Positions 25,748-34,704 of a stretch of DNA of 64,000 nucleotides are shown here, one piece after another. Source of the stretch: Robiginitalea sp. (GTDB taxonomy: Bacteria; Bacteroidota; Bacteroidia; Flavobacteriales; Flavobacteriaceae); contig JAHEJJ010000001.1 in the NCBI GenBank assembly GCA_024638915.1, positions 62,001 to 126,000 of the forward strand, read 5' to 3'. Made by a program: the position numbers and the translations under genes. Position 1 is the first letter of the stretch; every line of letters starts with the position of its first letter. The notes below the pieces were generated by a model, which had not been told where the DNA came from, did no database searches, and saw only the letters and a list, made by a program, of their open reading frames with translations.

Positions 25748-25783
25748 ATCGATGAAATGCATAAATTTATGCATTTCATCGAT
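25748..25783. repeat. 36-bp perfect palindrome downstream of purF
   Basis: Bases 25748-25765 and 25766-25783 are exact reverse complements (left arm starts ATCGATGAAATGC). The element lies seven bases beyond the purF stop. As RNA it would form an 18-bp stem with the innermost bases as loop. Neither side has a long T tract, so it is not a textbook terminator. It may still end purF transcripts, protect the 3' end, or bind a dimeric protein. Confidence 0.8.
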
Positions 25784-25790
25784 GTTTTGC

Positions 25791-27689
25791 TTAATAAGCT
25801 CTTTGGTTTTTTCCTTCGAAAAAGTTGATAAAAGCCCTGTTTACCACCTTGTTTCCACCATTGGTGGGATATTCTCCTGTAAAGTACCAATCACCCAGGT
25901 TGCCCGGACAGGCTTTGTGCAGATTTTCGATGGTTTGATATATAATCTTGACTTCAGCCCGGATATCGGCAGGGCTGAGTAATTCGGAAATTTTATCCGA
26001 TATTTCCTGAGGACCGAAAGGGGCATAGAACTCCTTCACTTGGTTCTCAACCTCTTTGTCCTTGTTTTTGAGCTCCGCAACACATTTCTTATATATTTTT
26101 TCGACCAGGTCCAGGCTGCCTCTTTCACGGTGTAATTCGAGGGCAGCTTTGAAGGCAACGAAATCTTCCAATTTGGCCATATCTATCCCGTAACAGTCGG
26201 GATATCTGATTTGAGGGGCCGAGGAGACCACGATGATCTTCTTCGGGGATAACCGATCGAGAATCCTGAGAATACTTTTCCGGAGAGTAGTGCCTCTTAC
26301 AATACTATCGTCGATAATCACCAGATTATCTTCCGGATTTACCGAGCCATAGGATATATCATATACATGGGCCACAAGATCATCTCTGCTGCTGTCCTGG
26401 GTGATGAAAGTTCTCAGTTTGGCGTCTTTGATAGCTACTTTTTCGATCCTTGGCCTGACTTCAAGTATGTTATGAACCTGATCCTGGTTGAGGTCTGTCC
26501 CTAGTGAGAGGATTTGTTCTTCTTTTTGTTTGTTGAGGAAATTTTGAGCTTCCCTTACCATACCTAGAAAAGAAATTTCTGCAGTATTGGGAATATAGGA
26601 GAACACGGTATACTTTATATCATATTTAATCGCCTCGAGGATCTGCGGAAATAACAACCGACCAAGTTTTTTTCGTTCCTGATAGATTTCTTTGTCGCTT
26701 CCTCTTGAAAAATAGATACGCTCAAAAGAACAGGCCTTTCTCTCGGTTGGTTCGAGAATTTCGGACACATCTACCCGACCATTTTTCTTCACAATAATAG
26801 CATGTCCCGGGCTGAGTTCTGTAATATCCTCATATTCTACATTAAAGACGGTTTGTATCGCGGGACGCTCCGAAGCTACCACTACTACTTCTTCGTCCTG
26901 GTAAAAGTATGCGGGCCTGATCCCCGCAGGATCTCTGAGTACAAAGGCATCGCCATGTCCTAAAAGTCCGGCCATGGCATAACCTCCATCCCAATTTTTT
27001 GCCGCTTTTTTCAATATTTTGTTCACCTTTAATCGATCGGCAATAAGCGGGGAGGCATCCATTTTGGAATAGCCTTCTTTTTTGATTTGTTTATACAATT
27101 TTGCCACAGCATCGTCTAAGAAGTGACCAATTTTTTCCATGACCGTAATCGTATCGGCCATTTCCTTTGGATGTTGTCCTAATTGTACCAAATTATCGAA
27201 AAGTTCGGGTGTATTGGTCATGTTAAAATTACCGGCAACGATCAAGTTTCGATGCATCCAATTGTTTTGGCGTAGAAAAGGATGCACATTTTCGATGCTG
27301 TTTTTCCCGAACGTCCCATAGCGCACATGACCAAGCAAGACTTCGGCTACATATGGTATTCTTTTTTTTTGTTGCTGAAGATCATCAGCGATCTCCGGAT
27401 TCTTGTCAAACTCGGTATTGATACGGGTATTTATCTTGTCAAAAATATCCTGAATAGGTTGAGGTTCCACGGATCGAACACGACTCATATAACGCTCGCC
27501 AGCTTGCATGTCTAATTTAATACTGGCAAAACCAGCCCCATCCTGTCCACGATTGTGTTGCTTTTCCATCATCAGGTACATCTTATTTATCCCGTAAAAA
27601 GCTGTACCGTATTTTTCAACATAATACTCCAGGGGTTTAAGCAACCGAATCAGAGAGATTCCACATTCGTGTTTAATGCTATCGCTCAT
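25791..27689 (-). CDS. purF: Amidophosphoribosyltransferase (long Bacteroidota form)
   Basis: The first committed step of purine synthesis: PRPP plus glutamine gives phosphoribosylamine. The glutaminase nucleophile is Cys9 in HECGISLIRLLKP, so a short N-terminal stretch must be removed. RGQDGAGFAS and GHVRYGTFG belong to the Ntn-hydrolase domain. The PRPP loop VIIDDSIVRGTTLR (about residue 445) marks the phosphoribosyltransferase domain. At 632 residues it is about 125 longer than E. coli PurF; the extra length lies in the interdomain region and the C-terminal tail, as in the long Bacteroidota type. It is probably expressed on its own. Confidence 0.92.
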   Translation of the reverse strand: MSDSIKHECGISLIRLLKPLEYYVEKYGTAFYGINKMYLMMEKQHNRGQDGAGFASIKLDMQAGERYMSRVRSVEPQPIQDIFDKINTRINTEFDKNPEIADDLQQQKKRIPYVAEVLLGHVRYGTFGKNSIENVHPFLRQNNWMHRNLIVAGNFNMTNTPELFDNLVQLGQHPKEMADTITVMEKIGHFLDDAVAKLYKQIKKEGYSKMDASPLIADRLKVNKILKKAAKNWDGGYAMAGLLGHGDAFVLRDPAGIRPAYFYQDEEVVVVASERPAIQTVFNVEYEDITELSPGHAIIVKKNGRVDVSEILEPTERKACSFERIYFSRGSDKEIYQERKKLGRLLFPQILEAIKYDIKYTVFSYIPNTAEISFLGMVREAQNFLNKQKEEQILSLGTDLNQDQVHNILEVRPRIEKVAIKDAKLRTFITQDSSRDDLVAHVYDISYGSVNPEDNLVIIDDSIVRGTTLRKSILRILDRLSPKKIIVVSSAPQIRYPDCYGIDMAKLEDFVAFKAALELHRERGSLDLVEKIYKKCVAELKNKDKEVENQVKEFYAPFGPQEISDKISELLSPADIRAEVKIIYQTIENLHKACPGNLGDWYFTGEYPTNGGNKVVNRAFINFFEGKNQRAY

Positions 27690-27705
27690 GCTTCATATAA
27701 TTAAA

Positions 27706-27725
27706 AAAGCCCCGAATAACCAGGG
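27706..27725 (-). terminator. Probable terminator of the PfkB kinase gene
   Basis: Read leftward, GCCC...GGGC with a short loop is followed by TTTTTTAATT. The stem is short, so efficiency is uncertain. It lies between the kinase stop and the purF start. Confidence 0.5.
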
Positions 27726-27727
27726 CA

Positions 27728-28654
27728 TTATTGTAATTCTATATCAAATTGTGTCAATTCCCTGAATTGTCGAAGTCTCTTGTCCACTTCGCTTTTTTTC
27801 AGACTTTCGATCCTGGCAGTTCCAAATTTTTCAACCGCAAAAGAGGCCAAATTGGAACCATGGATAACAGCATTGCGAAGATTATTAAAAGAAACATTCT
27901 TGGTTTCTGTCAGATATCCAACAAATCCTCCGGCGAAGGTATCTCCGGCACCCGTAGGATCAAAAACTTCTTCCAGTGGTAAGGCCGGAGCAAAGAAGAT
28001 ATGTTCTTCATGGAAAAGCAAGGCTCCGTGTTCTCCCTTCTTAATGACCACATATTTGGGCCCCATCTTTATGATTTTGGCAGCTGCCCTAACCAGAGAG
28101 TATTCCTTGGTAAGCTGCCGCGCCTCTTCATCATTTATGGTCAGCACATCTATTTGGGCTATTACCTCCAAGAGTTCATCCCAGCTGTTGTTCATCCAAT
28201 AGTTCATGGTATCCAGAACGATAAGCTTGGGCCGCCTTTCCATCTGCTCAATTACTGATCTTTGAATGTTAGGATGGAGATTCCCCAACATAACCACATC
28301 GGCGTCCTTGAATTCGTCAGGAACAATCGGGTTAAAATCAGCCAGAACATTGAGTTCGGTACTCAGGGTATCCCTGCTGTTGAGATCGTTGTGATATTTG
28401 CCACTCCAGAAAAAGGTTTTCCCACCCTTTACAACCTCAATACCAGAAATATCTATATTTTTTGCTGTAAGAAGGTCAAGGTATTTCTGCGGGAAATCAT
28501 CTCCTACCACAGAGACCACTGCGGATTTGGCATCAAACTGCGCTGCGGCAAGTGCGATGAAGGTTGCAGCACCACCTAAAATCTTGTCTGTTTTGCCAAA
28601 AGGTGTTTCAATAGCGTCGAAGGCAACCGTGCCTACGATAAGAAGTTTACCCAT
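27728..28654 (-). CDS. PfkB family carbohydrate/nucleoside kinase
   Basis: A 308-residue ribokinase-fold kinase. The N-terminal GTVAFDAIETPFG and GGAATFIALAAAQFDA segments form the substrate-binding part. The catalytic base and anion hole are in DPTGAGDTFAGGFVGYL (about residues 240-256). The family phosphorylates sugars or nucleosides such as adenosine; the substrate here is unknown, though a place among purF, purN and RNase H genes makes a nucleoside worth considering. The start is the ATG at 28654. A TATATTTG promoter box lies 18 bases upstream, which rules out the longer reading frame that begins at 28759. Confidence 0.88.
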   Translation of the reverse strand: MGKLLIVGTVAFDAIETPFGKTDKILGGAATFIALAAAQFDAKSAVVSVVGDDFPQKYLDLLTAKNIDISGIEVVKGGKTFFWSGKYHNDLNSRDTLSTELNVLADFNPIVPDEFKDADVVMLGNLHPNIQRSVIEQMERRPKLIVLDTMNYWMNNSWDELLEVIAQIDVLTINDEEARQLTKEYSLVRAAAKIIKMGPKYVVIKKGEHGALLFHEEHIFFAPALPLEEVFDPTGAGDTFAGGFVGYLTETKNVSFNNLRNAVIHGSNLASFAVEKFGTARIESLKKSEVDKRLRQFRELTQFDIELQ

Positions 28655-28672
28655 GTGGTTATAAATTTGCTG

Positions 28673-28706
28673 CAAATATACGTTTTTGAACCACCTAAAT
28701 TTCCAA
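28673..28706 (-). promoter_or_regulatory. Promoter of the PfkB kinase gene
   Basis: TATATTTG (28680-28673) fits TAnnTTTG exactly. The nearest TTG (28706-28704) lies 23 bases upstream, at the long end of the accepted spacing. Confidence 0.5.
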
Positions 28707-28727
28707 TTGAGAGATAATTTCCTAATG

Positions 28728-29363
28728 CTATTTCCTTCCGAAATCAGCAGGGATTTCACCCCATGCCTTGGTTTCCCATTTGACGATAGGAGTATGGTAA
28801 GAATTTTTTTTCAACCAATCGGTTGCCCGTTCCACTAAAGTAAAAAGCGCTTTGTTCTTTTCGTTCTTTTGCAATTTCGTATTGCACGATTTTTTACGCA
28901 CCCAACTTATCGCGGTTCTGGAATCGGTGTAAATGATCCGGTCGCTACCACGCTTTTTCAGGTAAGCCAGGGCGTGTACTATGGCAAGGAATTCACCTAT
29001 ATTATTTGTGCCTTCGCGAAATGGGCCTTGTTTAAAAAGTGTTTTTGCCGTCTTGGTATCGACCCCACGATACTCCATAATACCTGGGTTACCGCTCGAG
29101 GCAGCATCTACGGCGATGGAATGAAAGTTTGGCTCGCCAATACGCAACAAATCGTCTGCCGAGAGTTCATTTTGTCCTTTCTTTTTACCCTTGTATTCGG
29201 CATAATTGGAGTTAAAAGCGGTAAGCGCATCTTCGCGCGCTTCGAAGGATTTATACTGGGCTTGCTTATATCCCTCTATTTGCTCCTTACATGCTTCCCA
29301 GCTCTCATAGATCCCCGGGCGTTTGCCTTTCCAGACAACATAGTATTTATATTTCTTAGCCAT
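28728..29363 (-). CDS. Ribonuclease H family protein with viroplasmin N-terminal domain
   Basis: A 211-residue protein in two parts. Residues 1-60 (KYYVVWKGKRPGIYESWEAC) form the caulimovirus-viroplasmin/RNase H N-terminal domain that binds RNA-DNA hybrid. The rest is an RNase HI domain with its acidic active site: D in VDAASSGNPG, E in NIGEFLAIVHAL and D in YTDSRTAISW. It should cut the RNA of RNA-DNA hybrids. Its start overlaps the end of purN by eight bases, so they are coupled. Confidence 0.92.
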   Translation of the reverse strand: MAKKYKYYVVWKGKRPGIYESWEACKEQIEGYKQAQYKSFEAREDALTAFNSNYAEYKGKKKGQNELSADDLLRIGEPNFHSIAVDAASSGNPGIMEYRGVDTKTAKTLFKQGPFREGTNNIGEFLAIVHALAYLKKRGSDRIIYTDSRTAISWVRKKSCNTKLQKNEKNKALFTLVERATDWLKKNSYHTPIVKWETKAWGEIPADFGRK

Positions 29364-29931
29364 TTGAATCTTTGAGCAGCTTCTCTATGATCTTCGGATA
29401 GTGTTTATACTCTAATCGGTGAACTTTTTGCGCTATTTCATCTACAGTGTCAGAATCTTCGAGTGCTACACTTTCCTGGAAAATGATATTACCTTCATCG
29501 TAATTCTCATTAACATAATGAATGGTGATACCGGATTTCGAATCTCCATTCTCCTTTACCTTTTCATGAACATGCCTCCCGAACATGCCTTTACCGCCGT
29601 ATTTTGGTAGTAATGCCGGATGAATATTGATGATCTTTCCTTCAAAAGCATGAACAATTTTATCGGGGATTTTCCATAGGAATCCGGCCAGGACTATAAG
29701 ATGCGGATCGATTTCTTTAAGAAGGTTCAAAACGAGGTCCGATTGACTATAGGCATTTCGATTAAAATATAAAGCACTGATATCCAATTTATTACATCGA
29801 TCAATTACATAGGCATCTCGTTTATTGGTCAGCACAGCTGCAATAGCAATGGTCCCCTCTTTCTGAAAATACCTGGCGATATTCTCCACATTACTACCTG
29901 AACCCGATGCCATTAAAACGATGCGTTTCAT
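29356..29931 (-). CDS. purN: Phosphoribosylglycinamide formyltransferase
   Basis: PurN transfers a formyl group from 10-formyl-THF to GAR, step three of purine synthesis. The phosphate-binding loop GSGSNVENI (about residues 10-18) and the catalytic NIHPALLPKYGGKGMFG (Asn and His, about 102-118) are clear. The third catalytic residue, Asp, sits in YDEGNIIFQ (about 140). The 191-aa length is normal. It is separated from purF by two unrelated genes rather than lying in a pur operon. Confidence 0.95.
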   Translation of the reverse strand: MKRIVLMASGSGSNVENIARYFQKEGTIAIAAVLTNKRDAYVIDRCNKLDISALYFNRNAYSQSDLVLNLLKEIDPHLIVLAGFLWKIPDKIVHAFEGKIINIHPALLPKYGGKGMFGRHVHEKVKENGDSKSGITIHYVNENYDEGNIIFQESVALEDSDTVDEIAQKVHRLEYKHYPKIIEKLLKDSNG

Positions 29932-30123
29932 ATTTATGAAATGAGATGATGCTTTAGGATATTCAAACCGTATCCTTCGTTGTAATTATGTATATGTCAG
30001 AAAATGAGATAATTAATTGACTGATATGTATTATAAGACAGCCTTGTTAAAAAATATGGGACTAATGTAGCATACTTGACCCTAAAATTCTTAAATTAAG
30101 CCACATTTTAAAGCCAAAAGCTG

Positions 30124-30151
30124 TTAGAAATCCAATAGTTTTATATTTTTG
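30124..30151 (+). promoter_or_regulatory. Promoter of acpP
   Basis: TATTTTTG (30144-30151) is a perfect -7 box 31 bases before the start codon. TTAG at 30124-30127 may be a slightly close -33 element. The rest of the 250-base purN-acpP gap holds nothing I can support. Confidence 0.5.
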
Positions 30152-30182
30152 CCATCGATTTAAATTTAAAACCAAAATAATT

Positions 30183-30416
30183 ATGTCAGACATTGCATCA
30201 AGAGTTAAGGCTATCATCGTTGATAAATTGGGTGTAGATGAGAACGAAGTAGTTGCAGATGCCAGCTTTACTAACGACCTCGGCGCAGATTCTTTGGATA
30301 CCGTTGAACTAATCATGGAATTTGAGAAAGAATTTGATATTCAGATCCCGGACGATCAAGCGGAAAACATTGCAACAGTAGGCCAGGCTATAAGTTATAT
30401 AGAAGAGGCTAAGTAA
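30183..30416 (+). CDS. acpP: Acyl carrier protein
   Basis: A 77-residue acidic four-helix protein that carries fatty-acid intermediates on a 4'-phosphopantetheine arm. The modification site is Ser37 in [11 protein letters not shown]. It is followed by a strong hairpin and then by fabF, the usual order in Bacteroidota. The hairpin between them, plus a separate fabF promoter, would let the very abundant ACP be made in excess over the synthase. Confidence 0.98.
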   Translation: MSDIASRVKAIIVDKLGVDENEVVADASFTNDLGADSLDTVELIMEFEKEFDIQIPDDQAENIATVGQAISYIEEAK

Positions 30417-30443
30417 TTTTATGCTTCTTAATAAAGAATTGAT

Positions 30444-30490
30444 AATTATCCATGGGGCGGTCACGTCACATGGATAATTTTTTTTATTTT
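30444..30490 (+). terminator. Terminator between acpP and fabF
   Basis: The perfect 11-bp stem AATTATCCATG/CATGGATAATT has a 14-base loop and a following eight-T run. It starts 28 bases after the acpP stop. Confidence 0.85.
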
Positions 30491-30497
30491 ACTTTTG
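30490..30497 (+). promoter_or_regulatory. -7 promoter element of fabF
   Basis: TACTTTTG fits TAnnTTTG exactly, begins where the acpP terminator T-run ends, and lies 29 bases before the fabF start. No TTG lies at the standard distance, which falls in the terminator stem. Confidence 0.5.
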
Positions 30498-30526
30498 GGT
30501 AAGGCGGTAATCAAAAAAGTGATTCC

Positions 30527-31777
30527 ATGCAATTAAAGCGAGTAGTGGTTACGGGACTGGGAGCCCTTACACCTATAGGAAATACTGTTAAAGAATACTG
30601 GGAAGGTCTTAAAAATGGGAAGAGCGGCTCTGCACCTATTACCTATTATGATACCGAAAAGTTCAAGACGAAATTTGCATGCGAATTAAAGAATTACGAT
30701 TCTCAGAATTTTTTCGACAGAAAAGAAGCGCGGAAACTCGATAAGTTTTCTCAGTATGCCTTGGTATCTTCCGATGAGGCCATTTTAGATTCAGGCCTTG
30801 ATCTCGACACCATAAACAAGTTCAGAGTTGGTGTTATCTGGGGGGCTGGCATAGGCGGATTAGAGACCTTTCAGAATGAGATGATGAACTTTGCCGCAGG
30901 AGATGGAACACCCAGATTCAATCCCTTTTTCATCCCGAAGATGATCGCAGATATAGCCCCTGGAAATATTTCTATCAAATATGGATTCATGGGCCCCAAT
31001 TATACTACGGTAAGCGCTTGTGCTTCTTCTGCTAATTCCATGATCGATGCTTTGAATTATATCCGTCTCGGATATTGCGATGTTATCGTTACCGGTGGAA
31101 GTGAAGCGGCAGTGACTATAGCAGGAATGGGTGGATTTAACGCCATGCATGCCCTCTCGACCCGGAATGATAGTCCGGAAACCGCTTCCAGACCCTTCGA
31201 CGCTACCAGAGATGGGTTTGTCCTGGGCGAAGGAGCTGGATCCTTGATCCTTGAAGAATATGAGCATGCGAAAGCGCGAGGCGCTAAAATCTATGCCGAG
31301 GTATTGGGAGGAGGCCTTTCAAGCGATGCCTATCATATGACAGCACCTCATCCGGAAGGAATAGGAGTGGTCCAGGTTATGAAGAATTGCCTACGGGATG
31401 CCGGCCTCGGACCTGAAGATGTGGATGCGATCAATACCCATGGTACATCTACACCGCTGGGAGATGTCGCAGAACTAAAGGCCATACGCGAGGTATTCGG
31501 TGAGCATGCGCATAAGATCAATATTAATTCTACCAAATCTATGACCGGGCATCTGTTGGGGGCCGCAGGAGCGATTGAAGCCATCGCTTCTATTCTGGCG
31601 ATGGAGCACAATTTGGTTCCCCCAACCATCAATCACTCTACCGTGGATGAAAATATCGACCCTAGGCTTAACCTGACCTTAAACAAGGCCCAGGAACGAG
31701 AGGTCAATGTAGCGATGAGCAATACCTTTGGCTTTGGAGGGCATAATGCCTGTGTGCTGTTAAGGAAAATAAGTTAA
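30527..31777 (+). CDS. fabF: 3-oxoacyl-[acyl-carrier-protein] synthase II
   Basis: The elongating condensing enzyme of fatty-acid synthesis. The catalytic Cys is in TVSACASSANS (about residue 164). The two active-site histidines are in NTHGTSTPLGD (about 305) and STKSMTGHLLGAAG (about 341), giving the Cys-His-His set of decarboxylating synthases. The GFGGHNACVL end is typical, and the 416-aa length is standard. It is followed after eight bases by rnc, so fabF and rnc are probably cotranscribed. Confidence 0.97.
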   Translation: MQLKRVVVTGLGALTPIGNTVKEYWEGLKNGKSGSAPITYYDTEKFKTKFACELKNYDSQNFFDRKEARKLDKFSQYALVSSDEAILDSGLDLDTINKFRVGVIWGAGIGGLETFQNEMMNFAAGDGTPRFNPFFIPKMIADIAPGNISIKYGFMGPNYTTVSACASSANSMIDALNYIRLGYCDVIVTGGSEAAVTIAGMGGFNAMHALSTRNDSPETASRPFDATRDGFVLGEGAGSLILEEYEHAKARGAKIYAEVLGGGLSSDAYHMTAPHPEGIGVVQVMKNCLRDAGLGPEDVDAINTHGTSTPLGDVAELKAIREVFGEHAHKININSTKSMTGHLLGAAGAIEAIASILAMEHNLVPPTINHSTVDENIDPRLNLTLNKAQEREVNVAMSNTFGFGGHNACVLLRKIS

Positions 31778-31785
31778 ACACCGAG

Positions 31786-32523
31786 ATGAATTTCCCCACC
31801 AATATATTCAATTCCCATTCCAAAAAGGATGGGGATTTTTTTTTGGCAATCACCAGAATTCTCGGGTTTAAACCTAAAAAGCTAAGCATATACAAGAAAG
31901 CTTTTCTCCATCGTTCACTCAATAAAAAAGACAGGCACGGTAACCCTATGAATTATGAACGGCTAGAATTTTTAGGCGATGCCATGCTTGGCACTATTAT
32001 CTCAAAGCATCTTTACAATGAGGTCCCCGCAGGAGATGAAGGTTATCTCACAAAGATGCGGTCCAAGATTGTAAGCCGGAAGCATCTCAATGAACTTGGA
32101 AAAGACCTGGACCTCATCAGGTATGTGGAAAGCCGTATCCCAAAGACCCATTTTGGGGATAATATCCACGGCAATGTCTTTGAAGCTCTTATTGGTGCCA
32201 TCTATCTGGATCGGGGATATAAGTACTGTGAGAAGTTTATCGCTGAGAGAGTAATTGGACCGTACGTCGATATTGAACAATTGGAGGGAAAAGTAATCAG
32301 CTACAAAAGTCTGGTGATCGAGTGGTGCCAGAAACAGAAGAAGGAATTTAATTATAAGGTGTACGAAGATACCGGTAATGACCCTCTTAAACATTTTGCC
32401 GTAAAACTTTCGATCGGGGACAGGGTGATGGCCAAGGCAAGGGCCACCTCCAAGAAGAAAGCCGAGGAAAAGGCATCAAAAAGGGCATTCTTCGCCTTGC
32501 AGACCAAAATGGAGAATACTTAA
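31786..32523 (+). CDS. rnc: Ribonuclease III
   Basis: RNase III cuts double-stranded RNA in rRNA maturation and antisense control. The signature NYERLEFLGDAMLG (about residues 45-58) and the second acidic cluster NVFEALIGAIYLD (about 127-139) hold the metal-binding Glu and Asp. The double-stranded-RNA-binding domain fills residues 170-240, ending ATSKKKAEEKASKRAF. The 245-aa length is typical. It is downstream of fabF in the same direction, an order common in bacteria. Confidence 0.96.
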   Translation: MNFPTNIFNSHSKKDGDFFLAITRILGFKPKKLSIYKKAFLHRSLNKKDRHGNPMNYERLEFLGDAMLGTIISKHLYNEVPAGDEGYLTKMRSKIVSRKHLNELGKDLDLIRYVESRIPKTHFGDNIHGNVFEALIGAIYLDRGYKYCEKFIAERVIGPYVDIEQLEGKVISYKSLVIEWCQKQKKEFNYKVYEDTGNDPLKHFAVKLSIGDRVMAKARATSKKKAEEKASKRAFFALQTKMENT

Positions 32524-32616
32524 CCACTACTCTAACGTTTTCGTTAAGCTTCCCCGGCATCGCGCAGCTCATTTATAGGCTTATTTCCTATTTAGTCCTA
32601 TCTTTATGCGCGAACT

Positions 32617-33087
32617 ATGAGTTCGGCGAATACATATAGAATCAGCGAGGATCTTTTTGTGGAAGAATTTGTGTTGATAGCACTTCATTCGAGCCTAGAA
32701 GATAATGCCTTGGTCTATTCGCTGAATCATCGATTGAAATTATTGTTGAGAAGAACAGAGGAAGATCTGGAGATTGAAGGCCAAGGATGTTTTCCGGTCT
32801 TCGAGTGGAAGGACAAGATCAACGACCGGTACTGGACATTGTTGACCAACAACAGTATAAAGGTTGAAGAACTCAATCGCATGGATCTTTTTCAGTACGA
32901 ACTTTCTCAAACTGTACACCATTTGGTGCCTGAATACAGGGATGTGGATTATTTCCTAAAGATAGAACAGGGAGATGAGCACCTGGAGAATGAAGTGATC
33001 CGGAATATACTGTCTGTTCCGAATATCATTACGGCCTATACGGTCGAAACCGAACGACTAAAATCTAAACACAACCTAATTTTTTAA
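32617..33087 (+). CDS. IPExxxVDY family protein
   Basis: A 156-residue protein of a Bacteroidota-specific family named after its motif. Here the motif reads VPEYRDVDYFLKI (about residues 107-119), with Val in place of the first Ile. The protein is acidic, cytoplasmic by sequence and without a known function. Its gene ends five bases before pyk, an adjacency I recall as recurrent in flavobacteria, which hints at a link with glycolysis or at least shared expression. Confidence 0.85.
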   Translation: MSSANTYRISEDLFVEEFVLIALHSSLEDNALVYSLNHRLKLLLRRTEEDLEIEGQGCFPVFEWKDKINDRYWTLLTNNSIKVEELNRMDLFQYELSQTVHHLVPEYRDVDYFLKIEQGDEHLENEVIRNILSVPNIITAYTVETERLKSKHNLIF

Positions 33088-33091
33088 GTGA

Positions 33092-34534
33092 ATGCAGGGC
33101 ATTAAAAAGACGAAGATAGTGGCTACCCTGGGACCAGCAACCAATAAGAAGGAAGTCCTTGAGGAGATGATCAACGCAGGGGTCGATGTGTTTCGCATCA
33201 ATTTTTCTCATGCCGACTATCAAGATGTCAGTGAGCGAGTCGCTATGATTCGTCAATTAGATAAAGAATTAGGCACCTACACAGCGATCCTGGCCGATCT
33301 TCAAGGACCTAAACTTCGAGTAGGTGTGATGTCTGGAGAAGTGATTGTCGCACCTGGAGATGAGATCACTTTTGAAACAGGCGAACCATTCGAGGGCAAT
33401 TCGGAGAGGGTATATATGAATTACAGTGAATTTCCCAGAGATGTGAATCCGGGTGAAAAAATATTGCTAGACGATGGGAAACTGATTTTCGAAGTAATTT
33501 CCTCAAATAAAGAGAACCAGGTAATAGCCAAGGTACTGCAGGGAGGTCCTCTCAGATCCAAAAAAGGCGTCAATCTACCCAACACCAGTATCTCCCTGCC
33601 AGCACTTACTGAAAAGGATATCGAAGACGCCATATTTGCAATCTCACAGGATGTCGACTGGATCGCTCTTTCTTTTGTCCGCTATAGTCAGGATTTGATC
33701 GATCTTCAGAATATTATACGTGAGCACTCAAAACACAAAATCCCTGTCGTTGCTAAAATAGAGAAACCGGAAGCGGTGAAGAATATCGATAAGATCGTTT
33801 CCTACTGCGATGGGATAATGGTGGCCAGAGGTGATCTCGGTGTTGAGGTTCCGGCCCAGGAGGTTCCCTTGATTCAAAAAAGGCTGGTGCTCAGGGCCAA
33901 AAGAGCGCGAATCCCCGTCATTATTGCTACACAGATGATGGAGACCATGATCACAAGCCTTACTCCAACAAGGGCCGAGGTGAATGATGTGGCAAATTCC
34001 GTAATGGACGGTGCTGACGCCGTGATGCTGTCTGGCGAGACCTCTGTGGGAAATTATCCGGTGGAGGTAATCGAAAAGATGGCAAGTATCCTCCACAGCG
34101 TGGAGAGTTCCGAACTGATTAACGTTCCACAGAAGCCACCACATATTCGCACGAAGAGGTACATCACAAAATCTGTTTGTTACCACGCTGCGATTATGGC
34201 CAATGAAATTAAAGCAAAGGCGATTTCCACGCTCACCAACAGTGGTTATACAGCCTTCCAGATCTCGGCCTGGAGGCCAAGAGCCCATATCCTTGTTTTT
34301 ACCTCGAACAAAAGAATTTTGACCCAACTGAATTTACTCTGGGGGGTAAAAACCTTTTATTATGATAAGTTTGTTTCCACCGATGAAACTATAGAAGATG
34401 TAAATGCCATTGCCTGTAAGAAAGGCTTTCTCGATGTGGGCGATATGCTGATAAGCCTCGCCGCCATGCCAATTAAATCAAAGGGAATGGTAAATACGCT
34501 GAGGGTTACGGAAATCGAAACATGTAGTTTTTAG
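33092..34534 (+). CDS. pyk: Pyruvate kinase
   Basis: It makes pyruvate and ATP from phosphoenolpyruvate and ADP. TKIVATLGPATNKKE opens the barrel, INFSHADY carries the substrate-binding Arg/Asn region (residues about 31-38), and VVAKIEKPEAVKNID holds the catalytic Lys. MVARGDLGVEVP is the metal-binding loop, and the C-terminal domain (from about 350) is present. The 480-aa length is standard. It is probably cotranscribed with the IPExxxVDY gene. Confidence 0.97.
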   Translation: MQGIKKTKIVATLGPATNKKEVLEEMINAGVDVFRINFSHADYQDVSERVAMIRQLDKELGTYTAILADLQGPKLRVGVMSGEVIVAPGDEITFETGEPFEGNSERVYMNYSEFPRDVNPGEKILLDDGKLIFEVISSNKENQVIAKVLQGGPLRSKKGVNLPNTSISLPALTEKDIEDAIFAISQDVDWIALSFVRYSQDLIDLQNIIREHSKHKIPVVAKIEKPEAVKNIDKIVSYCDGIMVARGDLGVEVPAQEVPLIQKRLVLRAKRARIPVIIATQMMETMITSLTPTRAEVNDVANSVMDGADAVMLSGETSVGNYPVEVIEKMASILHSVESSELINVPQKPPHIRTKRYITKSVCYHAAIMANEIKAKAISTLTNSGYTAFQISAWRPRAHILVFTSNKRILTQLNLLWGVKTFYYDKFVSTDETIEDVNAIACKKGFLDVGDMLISLAAMPIKSKGMVNTLRVTEIETCSF

Positions 34535-34638
34535 AAAATTCTTGCCTAGAAAAATATACTGCCTTCAAAAATTTTGAAATCGAACTCCTCCGGATATTAT
34601 TCTTCAAAGGTTTCAGTTTAAGCGCTACACTTAAAAAG

Positions 34639-34667
34639 TTGTCAGGTAAAAGATTTATGGTATCTTG
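34639..34667 (+). promoter_or_regulatory. Possible promoter of the binding-protein gene
   Basis: TTG (34639-34641), 19 bases, then TATCTTG (34661-34667), which is one base short of the TAnnTTTG form. It lies 37 bases before the start codon. Confidence 0.35.
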
Positions 34668-34704
34668 ACCATCCACTGAAAAAATCAAATCAACGAGAAA
34701 AATT

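Noticed and set aside
27728-28759. Longer N-terminus for the PfkB kinase, starting at 28759
   Set aside because: The extra 35 residues lack family features, and a perfect TATATTTG box lies between the two starts.
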